A stretch of DNA of 64,000 nucleotides. Source: Salinicola tamaricis. Its GTDB lineage: Bacteria > Pseudomonadota > Gammaproteobacteria > Pseudomonadales > Halomonadaceae. Positions 1 through 8,397 of the stretch are shown piece by piece. A model generated the notes under the pieces. That model did not search any database. It had not been told where the DNA came from and was given only the letters and a program-made list of their open reading frames with translations. How positions within the stretch are numbered: position 1 is the stretch's first letter; each line of letters opens with the position of its first letter. Made by a program: the position numbers and the translations under genes. Location of the stretch: NCBI RefSeq assembly GCF_003006155.1, contig NZ_CP023559.1, positions 868,001 through 932,000 of the forward strand, in the 5' to 3' direction.

Positions 1-1079
1 CCCCGAAGACGCAGCGGGAGAAGAGGTGTCGCGGACGTCTGCGCGGCTGTCTTGCGCCGTCCGCCGTACTGAATGCTGTTGAGCAGCACCGCCAGCACGA
101 TCACCGCGCCGGTGAACACGGTCTGCCAGTAGGAGGAGACGCCGATGATGACCAGGCCGTCGGACAGAAAGCCGATCACGAAGGCACCCAGCAGCGTACC
201 GCGCACGCCGCCCCGACCACCGGTCAGCGCCGCGCCGCCGATCACCACCCCGGCGATCGCGGTCAGCTCGTAAGTGGTGCCCGCAGTGGGGCCAGCGGAG
301 GTGAGCTGCGATGACAGCACCAGCCCGGCGATCGCCGCGCAGATGCCTGAGAGCACATAGACCGAGACCTGCACCCGCTTGACCGGCACCCCGGAGAGCT
401 CCGCGGCGCGGGCGTTGCCACCGGTGGAGTAGACCCAGCGCCCGAACGGCGTGCGCGCCAGCGCCAGCAGGGTCACCACCGCCACGATCGCCAATACCCA
501 GACCCCCACCGGCACGCCGAACAGCCGATTGAAGCCGAGCCAGTCGAAGCCGGTATTGCCGAGTGCCGGATCGCCGCCGAGGTTGTTGTAGGTCAGACCG
601 TCGGTCATCAGCAGGGCGACCCCGCGAGCGACGTAGAGCAGCCCCAGGGTGGCGACGAACGCCGGCACCTTGAAGTAGGCGATCAGCACGCCGTTGATGG
701 CGCCGATGAAGGCCCCCACCCCACAGGTGAGGAGCACCACCACCCACACCGGCGGATACAGCGTGACGCCGAACGCATCCAGCGTCACACCCTGCATCAG
801 AAAGCCCGCGACCACCCCGCACAGGCCCAAGGTCGAGCCCACCGAGAGGTCGATGCCGCCGGTCAGGATCACCAGCAGCATGCCGATGGAGAGAAGCCCG
901 AAGATCGCCACGTGGGACGACATGGTCAGGAAGTTGCCGGTCGAGAAGTAGACCGGCGACAGCAGCGAGAAGATCACGATGATCGCGATCAGGGCGAAGA
1001 AGGCGCGCCCTTCGAGCAGCATGCGCCCCAGATCGAAGCCCCCGCCCTGACGCCGCGCTGCGTGACTGTGATTGGACAT
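1..1079 (-). CDS. Sugar/polyol ABC transporter permease, RbsC type (partial, C-terminus outside window)
   Basis: Inner-membrane permease of a ribose/erythritol-type ABC importer. The start codon is at 1077-1079 (MSNHSHAARRQGG), and the frame stays open for 359 codons to the left edge, so the C-terminus is cut off. The protein is hydrophobic, with about eight to ten predicted membrane segments. The family motif GGIDLSVGS lies near residue 74 and GGAALTGGRGGVRGT near residue 285. It follows the ATPase gene on the same strand with an 84-base gap. The substrate-binding protein is not in the window and may lie further left. A tetritol substrate is inferred from the dehydrogenase, kinase and isomerases nearby. 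Confidence 0.9.
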   Translation of the reverse strand, partial: MSNHSHAARRQGGGFDLGRMLLEGRAFFALIAIIVIFSLLSPVYFSTGNFLTMSSHVAIFGLLSIGMLLVILTGGIDLSVGSTLGLCGVVAGFLMQGVTLDAFGVTLYPPVWVVVLLTCGVGAFIGAINGVLIAYFKVPAFVATLGLLYVARGVALLMTDGLTYNNLGGDPALGNTGFDWLGFNRLFGVPVGVWVLAIVAVVTLLALARTPFGRWVYSTGGNARAAELSGVPVKRVQVSVYVLSGICAAIAGLVLSSQLTSAGPTAGTTYELTAIAGVVIGGAALTGGRGGVRGTLLGAFVIGFLSDGLVIIGVSSYWQTVFTGAVIVLAVLLNSIQYGGRRKTAAQTSATPLLPLRLR

Positions 1080-1163
1080 AAACGACTCCTTCATGAAATC
1101 CACAACGTCTGTCGGCGCGACCCGGCGCGTAACGCGCTCAGGCGCCCGCGAGCGATCACACGT

Positions 1164-2728
1164 TCAGGCAACCACCGACTCACCGGAGGCGGCCATGATC
1201 TGCTCCTTGGAGACATCGGCCGAACTCGGCCGCGATGCGTCCCGGCTCATCACCACGATGCGGTGGGCGATACTCAGGCACTCGCCGACTTCGGAAGTGG
1301 AGAAGATCACCGCCAGGCCCTGGCTCGCCGCGCCCTCGGCCAGCAGTTTGAACACCTCGGCCTTGGCTCCGATGTCGATGCCGCGGCTGGGCTCGTCGAG
1401 CAGCACTACCCGCGGGTGAGTCGCCAGCATCTTGCCGATCACCACCTTCTGCTGGTTACCGCCGGAGAGCGAGCCGATGTCGGCGCGCGGGCCGTCGGTC
1501 TTGATGTGCACGCTGGAAATCGACTCGTCGATGACCCCGCGCTCGCGGCTGCCGGAGGTCAGAAGCCCCTTGGTGAAGGCCTTGATGCTCGCCAGCGACA
1601 GGTTCTCGCCCACCGACATGGTCTGTACCAGGCCGTCACGCTGGCGATCCTCGGGGACCAGCACCAGGCCGTTGTCGATGCGCTCGGCGATGCTCAGGCG
1701 GGAGACATCGACGCCTTCCAGCAGCACCCGGCCGCCGCTCAGCGGCACGCGCCCGGCGATGCACTCCAAAGCTCGGTGCGCCCTGCCCCCATCAGCCCGT
1801 AGATGCAGACGATCTCGCCGGCGCGCACCGTGAGAGACAAGCGGTCGACCACCGAGCGCTCGGGCACGTTGACGTCGGCCACACTGACCTCCTCGATCGC
1901 CAGCGCCACCTCGCCGATGGTGTGGCCGGTGGGCGGAGAGCCGAGGTCGAAGTTGTCGCCCACCATGTTGCGCACGATCCACTCGAGATCGATGTCGGCC
2001 CGCTTGGCGTAGGCGGTCATCACGCCGTCGCGCAGCACCACGGCGTGATCGGTGATGGTCAGCGCTTCTTCCAGATGGGGGATGTAGACGATCGACACGC
2101 CACGACTCTTGAGATCGCGAATGACCCGGAACAGCACCTCGACCTCGGAGGCCGACAGCGCCGAGGTCGGCTCGTCCATGATCAGAATGCGCGAGTTGAC
2201 CGACAGCGCGCGGGCGATCTCGACGATCTGCTGCTGGCCGAGACGCAGATCCTCCACCGGCGTCAGCGGATCGATCGGCTCGTCCAGCGCCTCATCAGCC
2301 TGCGTCTGACGCGCCTCCTCGGCGAAGTCGATCCCCGTCGGGCCCTTGATCTCGCGGCCCATGAAGAGGTTGTCGCGCACGCTCAGGTTGGGCGCCAGGC
2401 TCAGCTCCTGGTGAATGATCGAGATGCCCAGCCGGGTGGCGTCGGTGGTCGAGGCGAAGCGCACCGGCTCGCCGTCGAGCACGATCTCGCCGGAGGTCGG
2501 CTGGATCACCCCGGAGAGCACCTTCATCAGGGTAGACTTGCCCGCCCCGTTCTCGCCGAACAGGGTGGTCACCTGGCCGCGGAAGACATCGAAATTGACC
2601 GTCTTCAGCGCCTGCACGCTGCCGAAGGACTTGGCCACATTGCGCGCCGAGAGCACCACTTCGTCGTCGCGCCGCGCATCGCCGGTGGCAGCCGCGGGGG
2701 CCGGCGCGGTGCTGTCTAGGTGACTCAT
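1164..2728 (-). CDS. Sugar/polyol ABC transporter ATP-binding protein, RbsA type (frameshifted)
   Basis: Duplicated-domain ATPase of a carbohydrate ABC importer, about 520 residues when joined. The N-terminal domain has Walker A GENGAGKST near residue 57 and Walker B ILIMDEPTSAL. The C-terminal domain has SLSGGNQQK and VVLLDEPSRGIDIG. The first part runs from 2728 to about 1770, ending in GLMGAGRTEL. The protein continues in another frame as ECIAGRVPLSGGRVLLEG down to 1164, so one base appears missing near 1770. The start overlaps the DUF2291 stop by 4 bases, indicating translational coupling. EryE/RbsA-like is the nearest description; substrate is inferred from neighbours. Confidence 0.88.
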
Positions 2729-3375
2729 TCGACGTCCATCCTCACCGGCGTCACCAGCCAGTTCTTGGGGTTGATCAGCTTGAACACGCCGGTCACCGTC
2801 ACCGTCTTGCCGCTCAGGTCGGCGGTATCGATATCCGCCAGCACGGCGGCCTTCATGGCGTCGTTGATCGAGGCGCCGGCGTTCTGGTACTCGATCTGGT
2901 TGGTGAACTCGCCGAAGCTGATCTCGCCGGTGGCATCGCGCAGGTCGGTGCCGTTGATCGCCGGGCCGGTCTGCACGCGAATGGTGATCGCCGCCGGCAC
3001 TCCCTCGGCCGCTATCGTATAGATGCCTGAGCGCGCCTCGCCCACCACGCCGGTGAAGGTCACCGGCACCACCGGGCCGAAGCTGTCGCCAACGCCATAT
3101 TTCTGCCCCGCGGCGCTGGCATCCGCGAGCACCGCGGCGGCCAGCTCAGCGGCCGGCACCGCGCGCTGCTCCACGCTCTTCTGGATCGCCGGGAAGTGCT
3201 CGCTACCATAGGTGGCGGCGGAGAAGCCGCCGGCCAGCTCCGCCTCGTGGCCGATCTCGACCACCGTGGTATCCCACGCCATGGCGGCGATGACCGCCAC
3301 CACCACGGCCCCCAGAATTACCCGCCTGCGTGTCTTGCCGGGCCTGCGCGGCCGGGCTGCAACGGTTGCACTCAT
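2725..3375 (-). CDS. DUF2291 family membrane-anchored periplasmic protein
   Basis: A 216-residue protein with an N-terminal basic stretch and one membrane or signal segment (VILGAVVVAVIAAMAW, residues about 17-32), followed by a soluble domain with repeated Thr/Val-rich strands. It fits DUF2291, a family of unknown biochemistry that accompanies RbsA/RbsC-type polyol importers in rhizobial erythritol/ribitol loci. I chose the ATG at 3373-3375 over one 13 codons upstream because AGGAGG lies about 10 bases before it. The stop overlaps the ATPase start. An accessory role in sugar uptake is inference. Confidence 0.8.
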   Translation of the reverse strand: MSATVAARPRRPGKTRRRVILGAVVVAVIAAMAWDTTVVEIGHEAELAGGFSAATYGSEHFPAIQKSVEQRAVPAAELAAAVLADASAAGQKYGVGDSFGPVVPVTFTGVVGEARSGIYTIAAEGVPAAITIRVQTGPAINGTDLRDATGEISFGEFTNQIEYQNAGASINDAMKAAVLADIDTADLSGKTVTVTGVFKLINPKNWLVTPVRMDVE

Positions 3376-3441
3376 GACCAGAGCCCTCCTGTCAGGCGCT
3401 GTGCGCTGCCGCACGCCGAGTTGGTGGACGGCAGCTCAAGT

Positions 3442-4554
3442 TCAGGGAATCAGCACGATCTTCAGCGACTTGGACCCGCTCTTCATCAGCTCGAAGCCCT
3501 CCTCGTACTTCTCCAGCGGCAGCTTGTGGGTGACCACACCTTCGGTGGGGAAGTCGCCGTTGCGGATGCCCTCGATCACCAGCGGATAGCAGTAAGGGCC
3601 CAGGTGGGAGCCGAGCACGTCGAGCTCCTTGCGATCGGAGATGATGCTCCAGTCGACGCTGACGGGGTCCTTGAACACGCTGAACTCGACGAAGCGCCCC
3701 AGTTTGCGGATCATCGACAGCCCCTGCTCTACCGACTTGGGATGCCCGGTCGCCTCGATGTAGACGTCGCAGCCGTAGCCACCGGTCATCTCCTTGATGA
3801 TCGAGACCACGTCGTCGCGCTTGGGGTTGAGCGTGAGATCGGCACCGAACCGCTTGGCCAGCTCCAGACGCTCGTCGAACAGATCGAGCACGATCAACTT
3901 CTCGGCGCCGGCTTTCTTGGCCGCCCCGACCATGCCCAGGCCCAGGGTGCCGGCACCCGAGAGCACCACCACGTCGCCCAGCTCGATCCGGGCGCGCTGC
4001 ACCGCATGCAGCGAGCAGGCGTAGGGCTCGATGAGGATCGCCTTCTCCAGCGGCAGCTCCTCGGGTACGTGATAGTTGATCGCCTCCTTGGTGAACTTCA
4101 TGTACTCGGCCATGCCGCCGTTGACATTGTTCTGGAAGCCGTAGAGGTCGTGCTTTTCGCACATCCAGTACTGGCCGCGGTTGCAGAAGCGGCAGTTCCA
4201 GCACGGCACGATCTGCTCCGAGATCACCCGGTCGCCGGGCTGGTAACCCTCGACCTGGGCACCCACCTTGACCACCCGGCCGATGAACTCGTGGCCAGGG
4301 ATCATCGGCGCCTTGATGTAGGCGGGCTGGGTCTCGTCGCCCCAGAAGCTGGGCGCGCCGTCGTAGGACTTGATGTCACCGGCGCAGATACCGCACCCCT
4401 CAACCTTGACCAGAATCTCCTTGTCATCGATCTCGGGTACCGGCACCTCTTCATAGCGGTAGTCACCGGGGGCGTAGGCCACCACGGCTTTCATGGTCTT
4501 GGGGATGGCGCCGCTGGCGTCGTGCTGAGCGGATGTGGCGGTAGCGTCGGACAT
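3442..4554 (-). CDS. Zinc-dependent polyol dehydrogenase, probable erythritol/L-threitol dehydrogenase
   Basis: A 370-residue medium-chain dehydrogenase. The catalytic zinc site is suggested by GCGICAGDIKSYDG and GHEFIGRV, the structural zinc site by CWNCRFCNRGQYWMC, and the NAD-binding fold by GAGTLGLGMVG near residue 200. The protein is intact. Its neighbours are an erythrulose-type kinase, a TIM-like isomerase and an RpiB-like isomerase, the enzyme set described for Mycobacterium smegmatis tetritol catabolism, where EltD oxidises erythritol or L-threitol to L-erythrulose. That assignment is by context; another sugar alcohol is possible. It is first in a leftward run with the importer genes. 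Confidence 0.8.
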   Translation of the reverse strand: MSDATATSAQHDASGAIPKTMKAVVAYAPGDYRYEEVPVPEIDDKEILVKVEGCGICAGDIKSYDGAPSFWGDETQPAYIKAPMIPGHEFIGRVVKVGAQVEGYQPGDRVISEQIVPCWNCRFCNRGQYWMCEKHDLYGFQNNVNGGMAEYMKFTKEAINYHVPEELPLEKAILIEPYACSLHAVQRARIELGDVVVLSGAGTLGLGMVGAAKKAGAEKLIVLDLFDERLELAKRFGADLTLNPKRDDVVSIIKEMTGGYGCDVYIEATGHPKSVEQGLSMIRKLGRFVEFSVFKDPVSVDWSIISDRKELDVLGSHLGPYCYPLVIEGIRNGDFPTEGVVTHKLPLEKYEEGFELMKSGSKSLKIVLIP

Positions 4555-5012
4555 GATCGTCTCCGGTGCTTAAACACATGATCAATATTCGGTCATTGTT
4601 TTTAGCGCAAACGACGAAACCACATCAACGCGGAAGGCCACCATAAAGCCTAAGACTTTAGGCAAACATAAAATAAGTCTATGTTATTAATGGATTTAAA
4701 ATGCGCACACCGAATCGGACAAGACTAAAGTTGTAGTATGCACCTCAGGGGCTCCCGCCACCCTGAACCGCCCATTTTGCCTGATCAGAGTGACACCATA
4801 CGGATCATATGTTCACACAGACTCTCAGATGCTCGCTGCACCAGAAAGCAGAAGCGCCCGGACCGCATACTCCAGACACGCAACCAGAGTACATCGCACC
4901 CACCCGCCTCCACACACAAAAAGAGCGCCCGCAACGACAGCGCCCGCGACTCAGGAAGAGCCGCGGGCGCTGCACTAGGCGGACACGGGGCGTAATGGCG
5001 CCACCCCAGGGG
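4555..5012. promoter_or_regulatory. Intergenic region with probable leftward promoter and operator candidates
   Basis: No convincing gene is present. The segment 4600-4740 is strikingly AT-rich for this genome and probably holds the leftward promoter of the dehydrogenase-importer operon. A perfect palindrome GCCTAA-GACT-TTAGGC lies at 4648-4663. A TCATATG box at 4805-4811 resembles the TCATATGA boxes between rpiB and the kinase gene, so a shared regulator, possibly the SorC-type protein at 12852-13832, could bind both. The right end carries the rpiB terminator. Confidence 0.5.
4916..4971 (-). terminator. Probable terminator of the rpiB-like gene
   Basis: Reading leftward from the rpiB stop, arms AGCGCCCGCG and CGCGGGCGCT (4962-4971 and 4939-4948) form a perfect 10-bp stem. 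A T-tract follows at about 4916-4921 after a second GC-rich half-arm. The distance from the stem to the T-run is longer than ideal. Confidence 0.5.
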
Positions 5013-5474
5013 TCAGCGCCGCTCGCGCTCGTAAGTCTCGATGCGGTCGATCTTGGGCTGCGATCGGCCGCCCGGCTCGTACTCGCTGGATAAAAAGGTC
5101 GTAGCGATCGCCTTGGCCAGCTCGACCCCGATCACCCGCGCCCCCATTGTCACGATCTGGGCGTCGTTGCTCTTGCGCGCGCGCTCGGCCGAGTAGGTGT
5201 CATGGGCCTGGGCCGCGCGAATGCCCGCTACCTTGTTGGCCGAGATCGCCACACCGATGCCGGTGCCACACATCAGCACGCCGCGATCGAAGCGCCCCTC
5301 GGCAATTGCCTGAGCAATCTCGAAGGCGACATCTGGGTAAAGAATCGGCTTGCCGTCATGGGTGCCGAAATCCTCGACCTCATGACCAAGCCCACGCACG
5401 TGCTCGATCATCGCCTGCTTCATCTCATAGGCGGCTTCGTCACAGCCCACCGCCACTCGCCACTGCTCTGCCAT
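5013..5474 (-). CDS. RpiB/LacA-family isomerase, probable D-erythrulose-4-phosphate isomerase
   Basis: A 153-residue protein of the RpiB family at its usual length. The early phosphate-binding segment AVGCDEAAYEMK and the active-site loop LMCGTGIGVAISANK with its catalytic cysteine are present, as are HDTYSAERARKSND and ITMGARVIG-like residues. RpiB proteins interconvert ribose-5-P and ribulose-5-P. EryI/DerI members interconvert D-erythrulose-4-P and D-erythrose-4-P. The second role is inferred because the gene is divergent from the DhaK-type kinase and TIM-like isomerase genes. Confidence 0.8.
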   Translation of the reverse strand: MAEQWRVAVGCDEAAYEMKQAMIEHVRGLGHEVEDFGTHDGKPILYPDVAFEIAQAIAEGRFDRGVLMCGTGIGVAISANKVAGIRAAQAHDTYSAERARKSNDAQIVTMGARVIGVELAKAIATTFLSSEYEPGGRSQPKIDRIETYERERR

Positions 5475-5842
5475 CGCTCACCTCCGGTTGCCGTCTCTGA
5501 CGTCGGTTGTCGACGGCGACATCATAGACCGCACATGCTCATATGAACAAATAGACTTCATATGATCGAAAACAGATGCCGAAAACGTCCCAAGAACCCC
5601 ACTCAGCCGAGCAAAATCAGCCCACTAAGCGCCACGGAAATCTCCGCAGCGTGGCGCAAAGGCGCGCAGAATCACCACCAAAGTCGCATATCCGCTGCCC
5701 CTGTCGCCGCTATGATGAGGCTGACATCGCGCGTAAAACCATATGCGCAGCAAAAGAACAAAATATCACCCTCGATACCGCGGTCATGCCGGCCCGGCCA
5801 GCCGCAAGCGTTATCCAGTCATCCAATTCGGGAGCGTCGGTC
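5475..5842. promoter_or_regulatory. Divergent promoter region with paired TCATATGA boxes
   Basis: A 368-base spacer between rpiB (leftward) and the kinase gene (rightward). Two identical palindromic octamers TCATATGA lie at 5539-5546 and 5558-5565, 19 bases apart, which is about two helical turns. A related ACCATATG lies near 5739. The kinase frame is open upstream to 5576 but that part is not conserved-looking, so I treat it as leader. SorC-family regulators often bind paired dyads at such sites; binding by the SorC-type protein at 12852-13832 is inference. Confidence 0.5.
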
Positions 5843-7570
5843 ATGACACGCCTCTACAACGATCCAGTGAACTTCGTCGACGAAGCCACCGCGGGCTTCG
5901 TCGCCGCGCATGCGCAGCGGGTCTGTCAGGTACCGGGCGGGGTCATCCGCAGCACGCGTAGCGAGCCGGGTACCGTCGCCGTGGTCATCGGCGGCGGCTC
6001 CGGGCACTATCCGGCGTTTGCCGGCCTGGTGGGCCAGGGCCTGGCCCACGGCGCGGTGATGGGCAATCTGTTCGCCTCGCCCTCAGCGCAGCAGGTCTAC
6101 AACGTGTGCAAGGCGGCCAACAACGGTGGTGGCGTGCTGCTGAGCTTCGGCAACTATGCCGGCGACGTGCTGCACTTCGGCCAAGCCCGGGAGCGGCTGA
6201 TCCGCGAGGGCATCCCCTGCGAGATCGTCGCCGTGATCGACGATATCTCCAGCGCCGACCGCGAGGAGCTGCACAAGCGCCGCGGCATCGCCGGCGACCT
6301 GACCGTGTTCAAAGTGGCCGCGGCGGCGGCCGAGGCCGGCTACTCGCTGGAAGAGGTGGTTCGCATCTCGCGCGCGGCCAATCTGCGCACCCGCTCCATG
6401 GGTGTGGCGTTCGACGGCTGCACTCTGCCCGGGGCCGACGACGCGCTGTTCCACGTGCCCGCGGGCAAGATGGCGGTGGGCTTGGGCATCCACGGCGAGC
6501 CGGGCATCAGCGAGCAGGAGATTCCCACTGCCGACGCCCTGGCGGAGCTGCTGGTCTCGCATCTGCTCGAGGAGGTGCCGGACGGCATCGAGACAGTGCG
6601 CGGCGCCCGCGCTGCGGTGCTGCTCAACGGGCTCGGCGCGATCAAGTACGAAGAGCTATTCGTGGTCTACCGCCGGGTCCACGCCCTGCTGGAAGAAGCG
6701 GGCATCGAGATCGTCGAGCCCGAGGTCGGCGAGCTGGTCACCAGCCTCGACATGGCAGGCGCCTCGCTGACCCTGTTCTGGCTCGATGACGAACTCGAAC
6801 GGCTGTGGCGCGCGCCCGCCGATACTCCGGCCTATCGCAAGGGCAGCCTCAACCCGGCGCCGCCGATCGATACCGCGGCGCTCGATATTCCCGATGCCGA
6901 CGACATTCCCGCCGCCAGCCAGACCTCCCGGGACGCGGCGCGATGCATCGCACAGGCACTACGCGCCACCCGCGAAGTGATCGATGCCAATGTCGACAAG
7001 CTGGGCAAGCTGGACGCCATCGCCGGCGACGGCGACCACGGCATCGGCATGCAGCGCGGCGCGGTGGCCGCCGCCGAGGCGGCCGAACAGGCGCTGGCCC
7101 GCGGTGCCGGGGCCGGTACCCTGCTGCGGCTGGCCGCCGAGGCGTGGTCGGACCGCGCCGGCGGCACCTCCGGCGCGATCTGGGGCGTCATGCTCAACGC
7201 CCTGAGCCTGACCCTGGGTGACGACGCCGCGCCGCAGGCCGAGCACTACGCTCGCGGGGTGGCCAAGGCCAAGCAGGACGTGATGGAATTCGGCAAGGCC
7301 CAGCTCGGCGACAAGACGCTGGTCGATGCGCTGGTACCGTTCAGCGACGCCTTGAGCCAGCGGGTCGCCGCCGGTGACGACCTGGCCAGCGCCTGGAGTA
7401 GCGCGACCCAAGCCGCCCACACCGCCGCCGAGGAGACCCAGGCGCTGAAGCCCAAGCTCGGTCGCGCCCGGCCGCTGGCGGAGAAGAGCCTGGGCACCCC
7501 CGACCCGGGCGCCGTTTCCCTGGCGATGATCCTCGATGCGGTGCATCGGGTCATCGCCACCGCCGACTGA
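5843..7570 (+). CDS. DhaK-DhaL fusion kinase, probable erythrulose kinase
   Basis: A 575-residue ATP-dependent ketose kinase of the dihydroxyacetone kinase family. The DhaK domain (about 1-330) has GGGSGHYPAFAG and GIHGEPG, the latter carrying the histidine that binds the substrate carbonyl. The DhaL domain (about 370-575) has AIAGDGDHGIGM for Mg-ATP. I chose the ATG at 5843 because GGAG precedes it and the conserved fold starts at MTRLYNDPVNF; a start at 5576 would add 89 unlikely residues. The gene is followed after 9 bases by the TIM-like gene. LerK or DerK activity is inferred from context; plain dihydroxyacetone kinase is the alternative. Confidence 0.82.
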   Translation: MTRLYNDPVNFVDEATAGFVAAHAQRVCQVPGGVIRSTRSEPGTVAVVIGGGSGHYPAFAGLVGQGLAHGAVMGNLFASPSAQQVYNVCKAANNGGGVLLSFGNYAGDVLHFGQARERLIREGIPCEIVAVIDDISSADREELHKRRGIAGDLTVFKVAAAAAEAGYSLEEVVRISRAANLRTRSMGVAFDGCTLPGADDALFHVPAGKMAVGLGIHGEPGISEQEIPTADALAELLVSHLLEEVPDGIETVRGARAAVLLNGLGAIKYEELFVVYRRVHALLEEAGIEIVEPEVGELVTSLDMAGASLTLFWLDDELERLWRAPADTPAYRKGSLNPAPPIDTAALDIPDADDIPAASQTSRDAARCIAQALRATREVIDANVDKLGKLDAIAGDGDHGIGMQRGAVAAAEAAEQALARGAGAGTLLRLAAEAWSDRAGGTSGAIWGVMLNALSLTLGDDAAPQAEHYARGVAKAKQDVMEFGKAQLGDKTLVDALVPFSDALSQRVAAGDDLASAWSSATQAAHTAAEETQALKPKLGRARPLAEKSLGTPDPGAVSLAMILDAVHRVIATAD

Positions 7571-7579
7571 GGACGCCCC

Positions 7580-8350
7580 ATGAGCGCACCGACGATCACC
7601 CTGGGCATCAGCTTCAAGATGTACTTCGGCTACGCCCAGACCCTCGCCTGGTGCCGACAGGTCGCGGCCTGCCTGCCACGCTACCCGGCCGTCGCCGACG
7701 GCCGGGTAGCGCTGTTCGTGCTGCCCAGCTTCCCGGCCATCGCCCCAGTGCTGGAGATCTTCGCCGACACCCCGATTAGCGTCGGCGGGCAAAACCTGTA
7801 TCCGTCGCCAAACGGTGCTTATACTGGCGAAGTGAGCGGGGCCATGCTGGCCGAGATGGGCTGTCGCCATGTCGAGATCGGCCACGCCGAGCGCCAGCGC
7901 CTGTTCGGTGAGGATGCCGCGAGCATCGCTGCCAAGATGCAGGTGGCGCTCGACCACGCGCTGACGCCGGTATTATGCGTCGGTGAGGCCGAGTGCGGCG
8001 CGCCACAGGCCGCGATCGAGGCGTGCCGCGCGCAGATCATGCAGGCGCTCGACCTGGCCACGCCGGCACAGCGCCAGCAGCCGCTGGTGATCGCCTACGA
8101 GCCACACTGGGCGATCGGTGCCGCCGAACCGGCGCCGCTTTCGCATATCGCAGCGGTGTGCCAGGGTCTGCGCGAGCAGTTCGCTACCCACCCGGCGGCC
8201 AGCGTGATCTACGGCGGCAGTGCCGGCCCGGACCTGCTGACGCGACTCGCCGGGCAGGTCGATGGCCTCTTTCTGGGGCGCTTCGCCCACGACCCGGCCG
8301 CCTTCGAGGCCGTCGTCGGCGAAGCCTGCTCGCTGGTGGCGGCCCGCTGA
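7580..8350 (+). CDS. Triosephosphate isomerase-like protein, probable L-erythrulose-1-phosphate isomerase
   Basis: A 256-residue TIM barrel. The catalytic lysine is in GISFKMY, the histidine in IGHAERQ (IGHSER in ordinary TpiA) and the glutamate in AYEPHWAIG; GGSAGPDLL forms the phosphate site. The altered motifs, especially GHAERQ and EPHWAIG, mark it as divergent from housekeeping TpiA. EryH/LerI proteins convert L-erythrulose-1-P to D-erythrulose-4-P and group with such divergent TIMs. It lies 9 bases after the kinase and 47 bases before transketolase, so one operon is likely. Confidence 0.78.
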   Translation: MSAPTITLGISFKMYFGYAQTLAWCRQVAACLPRYPAVADGRVALFVLPSFPAIAPVLEIFADTPISVGGQNLYPSPNGAYTGEVSGAMLAEMGCRHVEIGHAERQRLFGEDAASIAAKMQVALDHALTPVLCVGEAECGAPQAAIEACRAQIMQALDLATPAQRQQPLVIAYEPHWAIGAAEPAPLSHIAAVCQGLREQFATHPAASVIYGGSAGPDLLTRLAGQVDGLFLGRFAHDPAAFEAVVGEACSLVAAR

Positions 8351-8397
8351 ATTCATCGCGCCACCATCCATTTACGATCTAGGGGATTCGATAGCCA

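Noticed and set aside
3196..4581. A 461-codon plus-strand frame opposite the polyol dehydrogenase
   Set aside because: Mirror of the intact dehydrogenase; His/Asp-rich composition typical of an antisense frame.
5576..5842. An extra 89-residue N-terminal extension on the kinase
   Set aside because: Low-complexity, no ribosome site, and it would cover the TCATATGA region; the family fold starts at MTRLYNDP.
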